This document shows positions 55,351 to 63,781 of a DNA stretch of 64,000 nucleotides, piece after piece. The translations under genes were made by a program, and so were the position numbers. The DNA comes from an uncultured Bacteroidales bacterium (GTDB lineage: Bacteria; Bacteroidota; Bacteroidia; Bacteroidales; P3). Location: positions 344,015 through 408,014 of the forward strand of contig ONBK01000001.1 in assembly GCA_900316055.1 (NCBI GenBank), in the 5' to 3' direction. The notes under the pieces are model-generated. The model ran no database searches, was not told where the DNA came from, and saw only the letters and a program-made list of their open reading frames with translations. The stretch's first letter is position 1; every line of letters starts with the position of its first letter.

Positions 55351-56013
55351 TCAAAACAGTGACATCTGCCTCACCCCTTGGGCACAGTAGTGTTGATAGG
55401 GACAGGCATAAGGCTCGAGGCAGTGCTGCCCTGTCGGGGTGGCAGGTTCTCCGTGAGCTAATATTTCCTTCATTGCCGCAATATTGCGGGCTATCTCGTT
55501 GTGTCGGGATTCCAGTTCCTCTGTGAGATTTTCTTTTAGGAAACCACCGTTTCCATCGTTGAAAACGAGTGAGAATCTATTGATTTCACGGCAATGCGAG
55601 ATTACATAATGCTGCAAGGCGGCGTCACGTTTATAGGTGTCGCTGATCGCATTGCCGCTCTTCACCTCGTAGATATCAAGGCTTCCGTCGTTGTTGCGAT
55701 GCACCACGTCGGCAAGTACCAGCACGTCGTCATAGAGGAATCCTGCCTCAAATAAATCCACCTCCTCTTCCCTATCCAAAAATTGAGCGGTCAACGAAGG
55801 ATAGGCATCGACGTTGCGCTTCAGTTCCACACTGATATCGATACCGTTGGGGAAAGTGTCTTTGAAAGCATACTCGAACTCGCGACCGCGGTCGAAGCGG
55901 CGCATCTGCTCGGCACTATAGCGCGCGATGCGAGGGTTGAAGACATCCAACCACAGCGCTCTGTCGCACTGCAGCCCACGGATATACTTGCTCTTGCTCA
56001 GCAAATGTGGCAT
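55351..56013 (-). CDS. Stand-alone Cas4/AddB-like PD-(D/E)XK nuclease domain
   Basis: A protein of 220 residues. Motifs: LQCDRALWLD (first Cys), VLADVV (Asp) and DIYEVKSGN (ExK), spaced as in the Cas4/RecB nuclease fold, and a C-terminal cysteine group CLEPYACPYQHYC that could complete a 4Fe-4S site. No Cas1/Cas2 or CRISPR is nearby, so this is a non-CRISPR member (DUF2779-like N-terminal part without the C-terminal half). It overlaps the LOG gene by 16 bp, so translation is coupled. Confidence 0.78.
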   Translation of the reverse strand: MPHLLSKSKYIRGLQCDRALWLDVFNPRIARYSAEQMRRFDRGREFEYAFKDTFPNGIDISVELKRNVDAYPSLTAQFLDREEEVDLFEAGFLYDDVLVLADVVHRNNDGSLDIYEVKSGNAISDTYKRDAALQHYVISHCREINRFSLVFNDGNGGFLKENLTEELESRHNEIARNIAAMKEILAHGEPATPTGQHCLEPYACPYQHYCAQGVRQMSLF

Positions 56014-56561
56014 AGCACCTCCTCGACAGAAGCGGCGGCCACAAGTCCGGCATCCGAGCGCATCAAGCCTTCCTCTTTGACCACCCGCATCTGTTCGAGG
56101 AAGGGGTCATAGTAGCCGTCGATGTTTAGTAATATCATCGGCTTAGTCTTATAGCTGCCGTCGAGCATCCGTTGTCCATCCACTATCTGCAACTGGTTCA
56201 TCACCATCACCTCCGACACCTCGTCGATGGTGCCGATGCCGCCCGGCAGGGCTATAAAGGCGTCGCAGGCCGCCAGGATGCGCTCCTTGCGCTCAGCCAT
56301 GGTGCCGACACGCACCAACTCGCTGACCGTCTGCGAGCGGATGATATCTTCGCTGAAGAGCGTGGGAATCACCCCTATCACATGTCCGCCAGCCTCGAGG
56401 GCAGCACTGCTCACCACTCCCATCAGACCGAGGTTGCTACCTCCGTATACCAACGCATCCCCCTCTTCGGCGAGACGCCGTCCCAACTCACGAGCCGCAG
56501 CTACAATCTTAGGGTTGTGAGGCATCGAAGAACCACAGAAAACCGCTATATTACGTTTCAT
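55998..56561 (-). CDS. LOG-family (TIGR00730) nucleotide-phosphate hydrolase
   Basis: A protein of 187 residues with a Rossmann-like fold. FCGSSMP at the N-terminus, YGGSNLGLMGVV, and the family motif LPGGIGTIDEVSE. The group comprises cytokinin-riboside-5'-monophosphate phosphoribohydrolases that release free bases from nucleoside monophosphates; the bacterial role is often uncertain. A -7 box lies at 56582-56589. It is followed by the overlapping nuclease gene. Confidence 0.92.
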   Translation of the reverse strand: MKRNIAVFCGSSMPHNPKIVAAARELGRRLAEEGDALVYGGSNLGLMGVVSSAALEAGGHVIGVIPTLFSEDIIRSQTVSELVRVGTMAERKERILAACDAFIALPGGIGTIDEVSEVMVMNQLQIVDGQRMLDGSYKTKPMILLNIDGYYDPFLEQMRVVKEEGLMRSDAGLVAAASVEEVLCHIC

Positions 56562-56581
56562 ATCTCTATCGTTTTAAGATG

Positions 56582-56589
56582 CAAAAATA
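56582..56589 (-). promoter_or_regulatory. -7 box for the LOG/nuclease operon
   Basis: TATTTTTG on the minus strand, 21 bases before ATG 56561. Confidence 0.6.
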
Positions 56590-56634
56590 CGAAAAAAAAT
56601 TCCAAACTTATACACTTAGATGAAAATATTTTAT

Positions 56635-56642
56635 TACTTTTG
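56635..56642 (+). promoter_or_regulatory. -7 box for the T9SS subtilisin gene
   Basis: TACTTTTG fits TAnnTTTG and lies 35 bases before ATG 56678. Confidence 0.55.
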
Positions 56643-56677
56643 CACTTTATTAAGGATATATTGTATAGTACAATATT

Positions 56678-59410
56678 ATGATTATGAAAAAGTTTATCTT
56701 TTTTGCTGCTCTCCTGGCGGGTGTCATTTCCCTGCAGGCACAGCACACCCTTCTCTCGCCCCAAGCGGCAATCAAAGCCCTCGAAATCCGTGAGGGCAAA
56801 TGCCTGACAGAGTATGTCCATGCTTTTGCCACCCTCGTAGATGGCGTTGACCTCAAGGCCTTGGATACTTATGGCGTAAAGGTTAATTCATTGGTTGCTA
56901 ACATGGCTACGGTGCAGATTCCCGCAAAGCGTTTTGATGAGTTTGTTGCCTCGGGACACTGTTCATATATCAACTTGGGGCGCGAGGTGCACCCTCTGCT
57001 CGACAAGGCGCGTGCCGATATTGGCATCGACTATATACATCAAGGAGTCGACCTGCCGCATGGTTACGACGGCACCGGCGTGGTTGTGGGTGTGATTGAC
57101 GTAGGATTTGAATACGGCCATCCCTCGTTCTACGACACCACAGGTACCACGCTGCGTATCAAGCGCGTGTGGCAGCAACTTGACACCACGGGCAATGCTC
57201 CCGCAGGCTTCAGCTACGGCTCCGAATACACCACTACGGCCGCCATTCTGGATGCTGTCACCGACAGGCCCGAACAGGGACACGGCAGCCACACTGCCGG
57301 TATAGCCGCCGGCTGCGGTGCGCCAGATGCTCACGGTCGCCGCTACCAGGGAATGGCTCCGGGAGCCGACATCGTGCTGGTGGCCACCAACTTGTCTGAG
57401 CCCGGCATCTTCGACGGCATACGCTATATCCACCAATATGCACGCATGGTTGGCAAACCATGTGTCATCAACATGAGCCTTGGGTCATTGTGGGGACCTC
57501 ACGACGGATTGGATGACATGGATGTGATGATTGAAAACTATGCGCATCAAACCGACAGCCTAGTGCTTGTTACTTCTGCATCCAATGATGGCGGCTCGCA
57601 GCGCCATCTTCACCATCAGTTCTCTGCAACCGAAGGCGACACAGTGGTACGTACTTACATGAGCGGCGACATGACGAGCGAGGACTTCTCGATCAGTTTC
57701 GACGCGTGGGGCGAGATAGGCGATGAGTTCAGTGCACAGATTATCCTTCGCAGAGCCACGACCTATGCTGTGGATACGATACTTCCCGTTGTGTCGAGTG
57801 CAATAGATTCGGTATATGAAATCCAGATTGTCAGCCGCAACGGCAGCGTGTACAACTGTGCGATTGGCGTGAGCCACTCGTCGCCGCACAACCAGCGTCC
57901 CGAGATTAGCATGATTATTAGCAAACAAGGAAGGGCCAACGTCTCCGATAAATTCGAACTCACCCTTCGGTCCACCTCGGCCAACGTGCACCTGTGGAGT
58001 GACCTGTGTGAATTCTCAGACGAAAACAACGCGCAGCATGTGAACGGCGACGACAATTACACCATCGGCGGTATTGGAGCCAACGGCGATGCTGTGATTT
58101 CGGTGGGAAGCTATGTCACACGTAGCAGTGGTATAAATGCCGACGGGTCTGTCACCAGACTTGGCAACGCTTTGGCGGGCGACCTCTCCACCTTCTCGTC
58201 GCACGGCCCCACCAGCGACGGCCGTGTGAAACCCGATATCTGTGCCCCAGGACAGTATCTGGTGTCGGCTATCAACGCCTATTACCTGCCTTATTATCTG
58301 AGATCCTATATCTTTGACTCCACCACCTTTGGTGGACAGTCCTACTACTACGCCTTGATGCAGGGCACCTCGATGTCGTCGCCCGCGACGGCGGGTATCG
58401 TTGCCCTGTGGCTGCAGCAGAATCCGGGTATGAACGTCGACTCGGTGCGTGCCATCCTCCACGCCAGCGGCCGCCACGACCGCTTCACCGGCAACGTCCC
58501 CGCCACCGGCAGCAACCTATGGGGCTGGGGTAAGGTCGACCCCTATGGCGGATTGCCTGCTACCGTGGTGCCGATGTACTATCTGGATGTCTACCCGGGC
58601 AACTTCATGCATGGTTATGTCACCGGCCGCGGCCGTCATCCCCAAGGTACGTACACCGTTGAGGCTTTTGCCGCCACTGGCTATGTCTTCGTCGGATGGA
58701 GCGACGGCGTGACAGACAATCCCCGCGTGGTCAACCTCACCTCCGACACCGTGCTGACGGCCCTCTATGACGTGCCTTGCGACACCATCAGCGAGTTTCC
58801 TTGGGATGCCGTGTTTGCTGATAATGAGCTTCTTTGCTGGGAGTTGTTCCACCACACCGGAATATCTGATTGGATTACTGTAAACGGAGAGATGAACTCT
58901 ATCTCTATAGGAGGACAAGTTGACAATTGGCTTATCACTCCGCGTATCATTCCCGTCGACCAGAGTGCGTTGTACTATACCGTCAAAAGCTACACCGGTG
59001 ATAGTATGTCCGTAGTAGTTATCACCGCCGTTGGCGACAGTATTGTGCTTGCTGACAACAAATTTGCCGCTGGAAACGACCAGGAATGCCAGATTGACAT
59101 CTCCTCCTACGCCGGCCAGACGGTACGCTTCGGATTCCGTCACCACGCATCTACCGGATCCTATGGTATGTTGGCCCTTAAATCACTCAAGATTGGCCAG
59201 TTGCAAAGCATTGTGGAACCTTTGGATGAGAATCTCTCTGTCCGCATTTTTGCTGCGGGTGGCCGCATCCATGTGTCCGGTGCCGACGGCATGAAGGTTG
59301 GCATCTATGACATTATTGGGCGTCAGGTGGCAAACAACAACCTGCCCAACGGTGTATATCTTGTGCGTGTTGGTGACCTTCCGGCGCGTAAAGTGGTGGT
59401 GGTAAGATAA
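56678..59410 (+). CDS. Secreted subtilisin-like protease with T9SS sorting domain
   Basis: A protein of 910 residues; the start is 56678 or 56684 (MKKFIFFAALLAGVISLQA is the signal peptide). S8 triad: D141 (GVIDVGF), H202 (GHGSHTAG) and S565 (GTSMSSP), again with a beta insertion between His and Ser. After the protease come an InlB-like repeat (FAATGYVFVGWSDGVTDNP), a jelly-roll-like region, and the T9SS C-terminal domain (VGIYDIIGRQVANNNLPNGVY and PARKVVVVR). The first 600 residues resemble the S8 half of the double protease at 26-30 kb, so the two are paralogs. A strong terminator follows. Confidence 0.92.
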   Translation: MIMKKFIFFAALLAGVISLQAQHTLLSPQAAIKALEIREGKCLTEYVHAFATLVDGVDLKALDTYGVKVNSLVANMATVQIPAKRFDEFVASGHCSYINLGREVHPLLDKARADIGIDYIHQGVDLPHGYDGTGVVVGVIDVGFEYGHPSFYDTTGTTLRIKRVWQQLDTTGNAPAGFSYGSEYTTTAAILDAVTDRPEQGHGSHTAGIAAGCGAPDAHGRRYQGMAPGADIVLVATNLSEPGIFDGIRYIHQYARMVGKPCVINMSLGSLWGPHDGLDDMDVMIENYAHQTDSLVLVTSASNDGGSQRHLHHQFSATEGDTVVRTYMSGDMTSEDFSISFDAWGEIGDEFSAQIILRRATTYAVDTILPVVSSAIDSVYEIQIVSRNGSVYNCAIGVSHSSPHNQRPEISMIISKQGRANVSDKFELTLRSTSANVHLWSDLCEFSDENNAQHVNGDDNYTIGGIGANGDAVISVGSYVTRSSGINADGSVTRLGNALAGDLSTFSSHGPTSDGRVKPDICAPGQYLVSAINAYYLPYYLRSYIFDSTTFGGQSYYYALMQGTSMSSPATAGIVALWLQQNPGMNVDSVRAILHASGRHDRFTGNVPATGSNLWGWGKVDPYGGLPATVVPMYYLDVYPGNFMHGYVTGRGRHPQGTYTVEAFAATGYVFVGWSDGVTDNPRVVNLTSDTVLTALYDVPCDTISEFPWDAVFADNELLCWELFHHTGISDWITVNGEMNSISIGGQVDNWLITPRIIPVDQSALYYTVKSYTGDSMSVVVITAVGDSIVLADNKFAAGNDQECQIDISSYAGQTVRFGFRHHASTGSYGMLALKSLKIGQLQSIVEPLDENLSVRIFAAGGRIHVSGADGMKVGIYDIIGRQVANNNLPNGVYLVRVGDLPARKVVVVR

Positions 59411-59435
59411 TGGTACACAGAATTCTCACCTATAG

Positions 59436-59460
59436 ACTCACCAGAAATGGTGAGTTTTTT
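59436..59460 (+). terminator. Rho-independent terminator after the subtilisin gene
   Basis: Perfect 8-bp stem ACTCACCA/TGGTGAGT, GAAA loop, then a T-run. Confidence 0.92.
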
Positions 59461-59493
59461 TATAAAAAGAGGCAAAAAGTCATTTTTATTTTG

Positions 59494-59501
59494 TATATTT
59501 G
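59494..59501 (+). promoter_or_regulatory. -7 box for the hydrogenase operon
   Basis: TATATTTG, 84 bases before the first gene (59586). The -33 part is not clean. Confidence 0.65.
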
Positions 59502-59585
59502 TCCCGTCATACGAGAATGTATATTCTCGCATGGTATTGATAATTAGTTAAATAAATAATATATTAATCCTAAAAAGTCACATCT

Positions 59586-59981
59586 ATGACAAAAGTTAAA
59601 TCTTTGGCTGACCTGAAAGCCATGCGCGAGAAGCTCCAGTCGAATCTCGACGTCCGCGAGAAGGCCGAGAACCCTGAGAGTTTGGTGCAGATCAAGGTAG
59701 CTATGGCTACCTGCGGTATTGCCGCCGGTGCCAAGCAGGTTATGGAACACATGATGCAGAAAGCCGACGAGCTGGGCATCCAGGCCGTGTTTACCCAGAC
59801 GGGTTGCATGGGCTACTGCCACGCTGAGCCCACCCTTGAGGTGCGCGTCCCCGGCAAAGACCCCATCGTCTTCGGCCATGTCGACAACAACCGTGCCGAT
59901 GAGATTCTCACCAAATATGTTCAGCAGGGCGAACTCGTCGAGGGCATCATCCCAGTGAACTACGAAACCATTGACAAATAA
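59586..59981 (+). CDS. Thioredoxin-like [2Fe-2S] ferredoxin subunit (HndB-like)
   Basis: A protein of 131 residues. After an N-terminal helix (LADLKAMREKLQSNL) it has the thioredoxin-like ferredoxin cysteines: ATCGIAAGA (CxxxxG start) and TGCMGYCHAEP, with C43, C87 and C91 visible. Its size and position before the NuoF-like gene match HndB of the Desulfovibrio Hnd hydrogenase. It probably shuttles electrons between complex subunits. Its stop enters a heptad tract. Confidence 0.85.
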   Translation: MTKVKSLADLKAMREKLQSNLDVREKAENPESLVQIKVAMATCGIAAGAKQVMEHMMQKADELGIQAVFTQTGCMGYCHAEPTLEVRVPGKDPIVFGHVDNNRADEILTKYVQQGELVEGIIPVNYETIDK

Positions 59982-60013
59982 AAGTGATTAGTTGACAGTT
60001 GACAGTTAATAGT
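59979..60013 (+). repeat. Heptad stop tract after the HndB-like gene
   Basis: Stop TAA at 59979, then TGA at 59993 and 60000 and TAA at 60007, 7 apart, in AGTTGAC-type units. Confidence 0.88.
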
Positions 60014-60041
60014 TGGCAGTGCTTCGCAGCCTGGCAGCAGC

Positions 60042-60074
60042 CAACTACAAACTACCAACTACAAACTACCAACT
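60042..60074 (-). repeat. Inverted heptad tract before the hydB-like gene
   Basis: Five units CAACTAC/AAACTAC, the near-complement of the tract at 59990. The pair can fold into a hairpin with a loop of about 24 bases inside the operon. Confidence 0.88.
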
Positions 60075-60088
60075 GAAAAAAAAAGATT

Positions 60089-61903
60089 ATGGCAAAATAC
60101 AAAATGCATATTCTGATCTGCGGCGGCACGGGATGCAAATCCTCCAACAGCCTCCAGATTATTGAGAACTTCCAGAAAATCCTGGCCGAGAAGGGTCTCG
60201 CCGAAGAGGTTCAAGTCATCAAGACCGGTTGCTTCGGCTTCTGCGAGAAGGGCCCAATCGTGAAGATCATGCCCGACAACACCTTCTACACTCAAGTGAA
60301 GCCCGAAGACGTGGAGCGTATCGTCAACGAGCACATCATTAAAGGTCGTAAGGTCCCCGAACTGCTCTACACCAATCCCGAGAACAAGGAGCACGTCAGC
60401 GACTCGAAGCACATGGACTTCTATCGCAAGCAGATTCGTATCGCCCTGCGCAACTGCGGCTTTGTGGATCCCGAGAACATCGAGGAGAGCATTTCCCGTG
60501 GCGGCTACGAGGCTCTGGCCAAGTGCTTGACCGAGATGACCCCGCAGCAGGTTATCGACGAGATCACCAAGTCCGGTCTCCGTGGCCGTGGCGGTGCCGG
60601 CTTCCCCACCGGTGTCAAATGGGGTCTCTGCGCCAAGAACCAGGCCGACCAGAAGTACATCATCTGCAACGCTGACGAGGGCGACCCTGGTGCTTTTATG
60701 GATCGTTCCATCCTCGAGGGTGACCCCAACAGCATCGTCGAGGCTATGGCCATCGGCGGCTACGCCATCGGTGCCACAAAGGGTCTCGTGTACATCCGTG
60801 CCGAGTATCCTCTGGCCATCGAGCGTTTGAAAATCGCCATCAACCAGGCTCGCGAGTATGGCCTCCTCGGTGAGGACATCCTTGGCAGCGGCTTCAACTT
60901 TGATATCGAGCTCCGCTACGGTGCCGGCGCTTTTGTCTGCGGCGAGGAGACTGCATTGATTCACTCCATGGAAGGCCAGCGCGGCGAGCCCACCTTGAAG
61001 CCCCCGTTCCCCGCTGTCCGCGGCTATATGGACAAGCCCTCGAACGTGAACAACGTCGAGACCTTCGCCAATATCCCCATCATTATCACCAAAGGCGCCG
61101 ACTGGTTCCGCACCATCGGTACCGAGAAGTCGCCCGGAACAAAGGTGTTTGCCCTCGCCGGCCAGATTAACAACGTGGGTCTGATCGAGGTTCCCATGGG
61201 CATCACCCTGCGTGAGATTATCTATGAGATTGGTGGCGGTATCAAGGACGGCAAGGAGTTCAAGGCCGTTCAGACCGGCGGTCCTTCCGGCGGCTGCCTC
61301 ACTGCCAAGCATCTCGACACCGAGATTGACTACGACAGCCTCGTGGCTGCCGGCTCGATGATGGGCTCCGGCGGTATGGTCGTCATGGATGAAACCTCTT
61401 GCATGCCTGCCATCGCCAAGTTCTATCTGGAGTTCACCTGCGAAGAGAGCTGTGGTAAGTGCTCGCCCTGCCGTATCGGTAACAAGCGCCTCTGCGAGAT
61501 GCTTGAGAAGATTACCGACGGTCGCGGTACGATGGAAGACCTCTATGCCCTCCGCAACCTGGCCGCCGTCATCAAGGACAGCGCTCTCTGCGGTCTCGGC
61601 CAGACCTCGCCAAACCCCGTCCTCTCGACCCTCGACAACTTCTGGGACGAATATGTGGAGCACGTCGTCGACAAGAAGTGCCGTGCCGGCGTCTGCAAGA
61701 AACTCATGCAGTATGTCATCGACGCCGAGAAGTGCATCGGCTGCGGCAAGTGCCAGAAGGGTTGCCCCGCCGAGGCTATCAGCCGTACCGACTATATCGC
61801 TCCCGGTCACAAGTTGGCTTCGATGGTCATCGACGCCACCAAGTGCATCAAGTGCGGCGCTTGCATCGGCAACTGCAAATTCGGTGCTATTTCGGTTAAA
61901 TAA
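60089..61903 (+). CDS. hydB: NuoF-like NAD(P)-binding hydrogenase subunit (HydB/HndC-like)
   Basis: A protein of 604 residues. The N-terminal thioredoxin-like [2Fe-2S] domain has GGTGCKSS and KTGCFGFCEKGP. The flavin/NAD-binding NuoF core contains GLRGRGGAGFPTG and ICNADEGDPGAFMDR. The 4Fe-4S site is EESCGKCSPCRIG. The C-terminal 2[4Fe-4S] ferredoxin (from about 547) has CIGCGKCQKGC and CIKCGACIGNC. FMN- and NADH-binding subunit of electron-bifurcating or NAD(P)-linked [FeFe] hydrogenase. It lies between the HndB-like gene and hydA. Confidence 0.95.
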   Translation: MAKYKMHILICGGTGCKSSNSLQIIENFQKILAEKGLAEEVQVIKTGCFGFCEKGPIVKIMPDNTFYTQVKPEDVERIVNEHIIKGRKVPELLYTNPENKEHVSDSKHMDFYRKQIRIALRNCGFVDPENIEESISRGGYEALAKCLTEMTPQQVIDEITKSGLRGRGGAGFPTGVKWGLCAKNQADQKYIICNADEGDPGAFMDRSILEGDPNSIVEAMAIGGYAIGATKGLVYIRAEYPLAIERLKIAINQAREYGLLGEDILGSGFNFDIELRYGAGAFVCGEETALIHSMEGQRGEPTLKPPFPAVRGYMDKPSNVNNVETFANIPIIITKGADWFRTIGTEKSPGTKVFALAGQINNVGLIEVPMGITLREIIYEIGGGIKDGKEFKAVQTGGPSGGCLTAKHLDTEIDYDSLVAAGSMMGSGGMVVMDETSCMPAIAKFYLEFTCEESCGKCSPCRIGNKRLCEMLEKITDGRGTMEDLYALRNLAAVIKDSALCGLGQTSPNPVLSTLDNFWDEYVEHVVDKKCRAGVCKKLMQYVIDAEKCIGCGKCQKGCPAEAISRTDYIAPGHKLASMVIDATKCIKCGACIGNCKFGAISVK

Positions 61904-61949
61904 AGAATAGTATAACTAGAAAATCTAGAGCATCTAGAAAATCTGGAAT
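61901..61949 (+). repeat. Nonamer tract at the hydB stop
   Basis: After TAA (61901) and TAG (61908), four 9-bp units based on ATCTAGAAA run from 61914 to 61949 with TAG in three of them. Confidence 0.85.
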
Positions 61950-61969
61950 AACTATAAAAGTAAGAAACA

Positions 61970-63763
61970 ATGATCAACGTAACAATAGATAATAAAGCGA
62001 TCCAGGTCCCCGAAGGCACCACTATTCTGAAAGCTGCCCGCATGGCCGGTATCGATATCCCGACGCTCTGCTACTTCGAGCTCGACGGAATGAAATTTGA
62101 AAACAAACCCGGTGGATGCCGCGTCTGCATGGTTGAGGTCACCAAGGACTTCAACGGCAAGCCCCGTCGCAACCTGGCCCCCGCCTGTGCCACCGACTGC
62201 GTGGAAGGCATGGAGGTCCTCACTGCCTCACCCCGCGCCCTCAACGCCCGCAAGACCGTCCTCGAGCTGATCCTCAGCGACCACCCGAATGACTGCCTCC
62301 AGTGCGAGAAGAGCGGCGACTGCGAACTCCAGGCCCTCGCCGCCAAGATGGGCATCCGCGAGATTCCCTTCAAGGGCGAACAGAGCCACTATGAGAAAGA
62401 CACTACCCTCAGCGTCTATCGCGACATGGACAAGTGCGTCTACTGCCGCCGCTGTGAGACCATGTGCAACAAGTTCCAGAGCGTCGGCGCCCTCAGCGGC
62501 GTCAACCGTGGCTTCCCCTCGGTGGTGGCTCCCGCCTTCGAGCAGAAACTCGGCGACAGCTCCTGCGTCAACTGCGGCCAGTGCGTCCAGGTCTGCCCCG
62601 TGGGTGCCCTCACCCTCGTCGACAACATCAACGATGTGCGTAAAGCCCTCGCCGACCCGACCAAGAAAGTCGTCGTCCAGACCGCTCCCGCCGTCCGCGT
62701 CGCCCTCGGCGAAGAGTTCGGCATGGAACCCGGCACCATCGTCACCGGCAAGATGGCCGCTGCCCTCCGTCGCCTCGGTTTCGACTATGTCTTCGACACC
62801 GACTGGAGCGCTGACCTCACCATCATGGAGGAAGGCACCGAGCTTCTCGGCCGCGTGAAACAGCTCCTCGCTGGCGACAAGAACGTCAAGATGCCTATGT
62901 TCACCAGCTGCTGCCCCGCTTGGGTCACCTTCTACGAGAAGAACTTCCCCGACCTGCTCGGTCACCCCTCGACCGCCAAGTCGCCCCAGGGTATGTTCGG
63001 CGCCGTCACCAAGAACTACTTCGCCCCGAAGATCGGCGTGAAGCGCGAGGATGTCGTCTGCGTCTCCATCATGCCCTGCCTGGCCAAGAAGAGCGAGTGC
63101 GCCCGTCCCGAACTCGGCAACGGCACCGACCAGGATGTCAACTTCAGCCTCACCACCCGTGAGCTCGCCCACATGCTCAAACAGAGCAACATCGACCTCA
63201 ACAGCATGCCTGAGGAGGACTTCGACAGCCCGCTCGGCCAGTCCACTGGTGCTGCCGTCATCTTCGGTGCTACCGGTGGTGTTATGGAGGCTGCCCTCCG
63301 TACCGCCTACGAGGTGCACACCGGCAAGACCCTCCCGAAGATCGACTTCGAGGAGTGCCGCGGCATCTTCGGCGAGAGCATCCGCGAGGCCACTGTCGAC
63401 TTCGCCGGTCTGCCCGTGAAGATCGCTATCTGCTACGGTCTCAGCAATGCTCGCAAACTCATGGAAGAAGTCCGCGAAGGCAACCCCAACGGCTACCACT
63501 TCATCGAGGTGATGGCCTGCCCGGGTGGCTGCATCGGCGGTGCTGGTCAGCCCTACCACCACGGCAAGAGCGACATCATCAAGCGCCGTATGGACGCCAT
63601 CTACCGCGAGGATGCTGGCAAGCCCATCCGCAAGAGCCACGAGAACCCCGACATCGCCGCCATCTACAAGGAGTACTACGGTGAACCCTGCGGCCACCTC
63701 AGCCACGAGCAGCTCCACACCCACTACTTCGACAAGAGCGACAAAGTCGAGACCACAAAATAA
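61970..63763 (+). CDS. hydA: [FeFe] hydrogenase catalytic subunit (HydA/HndD-like, group A)
   Basis: A protein of 597 residues. N-terminal plant-type [2Fe-2S] (LCYFEL, GGCRVCMVEV, CATDC), His-ligated cluster HPNDCLQCEKSGDC, two 4Fe-4S (CVYCRRCETMC, CVNCGQCVQVC), then the H-cluster domain: L1 TSCCPAW (about 312), L2 MPCLAKKSE (about 367) and L3 EVMACPGGCIGGAGQP (about 513). All cluster ligands are present. The C-terminus has the small-subunit-like tail (HYGEPCGHLSHEQLHTHY-type). With hydB and hydC it forms an NADH/ferredoxin-linked complex, electron-bifurcating in characterised relatives. Confidence 0.97.
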   Translation: MINVTIDNKAIQVPEGTTILKAARMAGIDIPTLCYFELDGMKFENKPGGCRVCMVEVTKDFNGKPRRNLAPACATDCVEGMEVLTASPRALNARKTVLELILSDHPNDCLQCEKSGDCELQALAAKMGIREIPFKGEQSHYEKDTTLSVYRDMDKCVYCRRCETMCNKFQSVGALSGVNRGFPSVVAPAFEQKLGDSSCVNCGQCVQVCPVGALTLVDNINDVRKALADPTKKVVVQTAPAVRVALGEEFGMEPGTIVTGKMAAALRRLGFDYVFDTDWSADLTIMEEGTELLGRVKQLLAGDKNVKMPMFTSCCPAWVTFYEKNFPDLLGHPSTAKSPQGMFGAVTKNYFAPKIGVKREDVVCVSIMPCLAKKSECARPELGNGTDQDVNFSLTTRELAHMLKQSNIDLNSMPEEDFDSPLGQSTGAAVIFGATGGVMEAALRTAYEVHTGKTLPKIDFEECRGIFGESIREATVDFAGLPVKIAICYGLSNARKLMEEVREGNPNGYHFIEVMACPGGCIGGAGQPYHHGKSDIIKRRMDAIYREDAGKPIRKSHENPDIAAIYKEYYGEPCGHLSHEQLHTHYFDKSDKVETTK

Positions 63764-63781
63764 CCTTAAAAAGAAACAACA

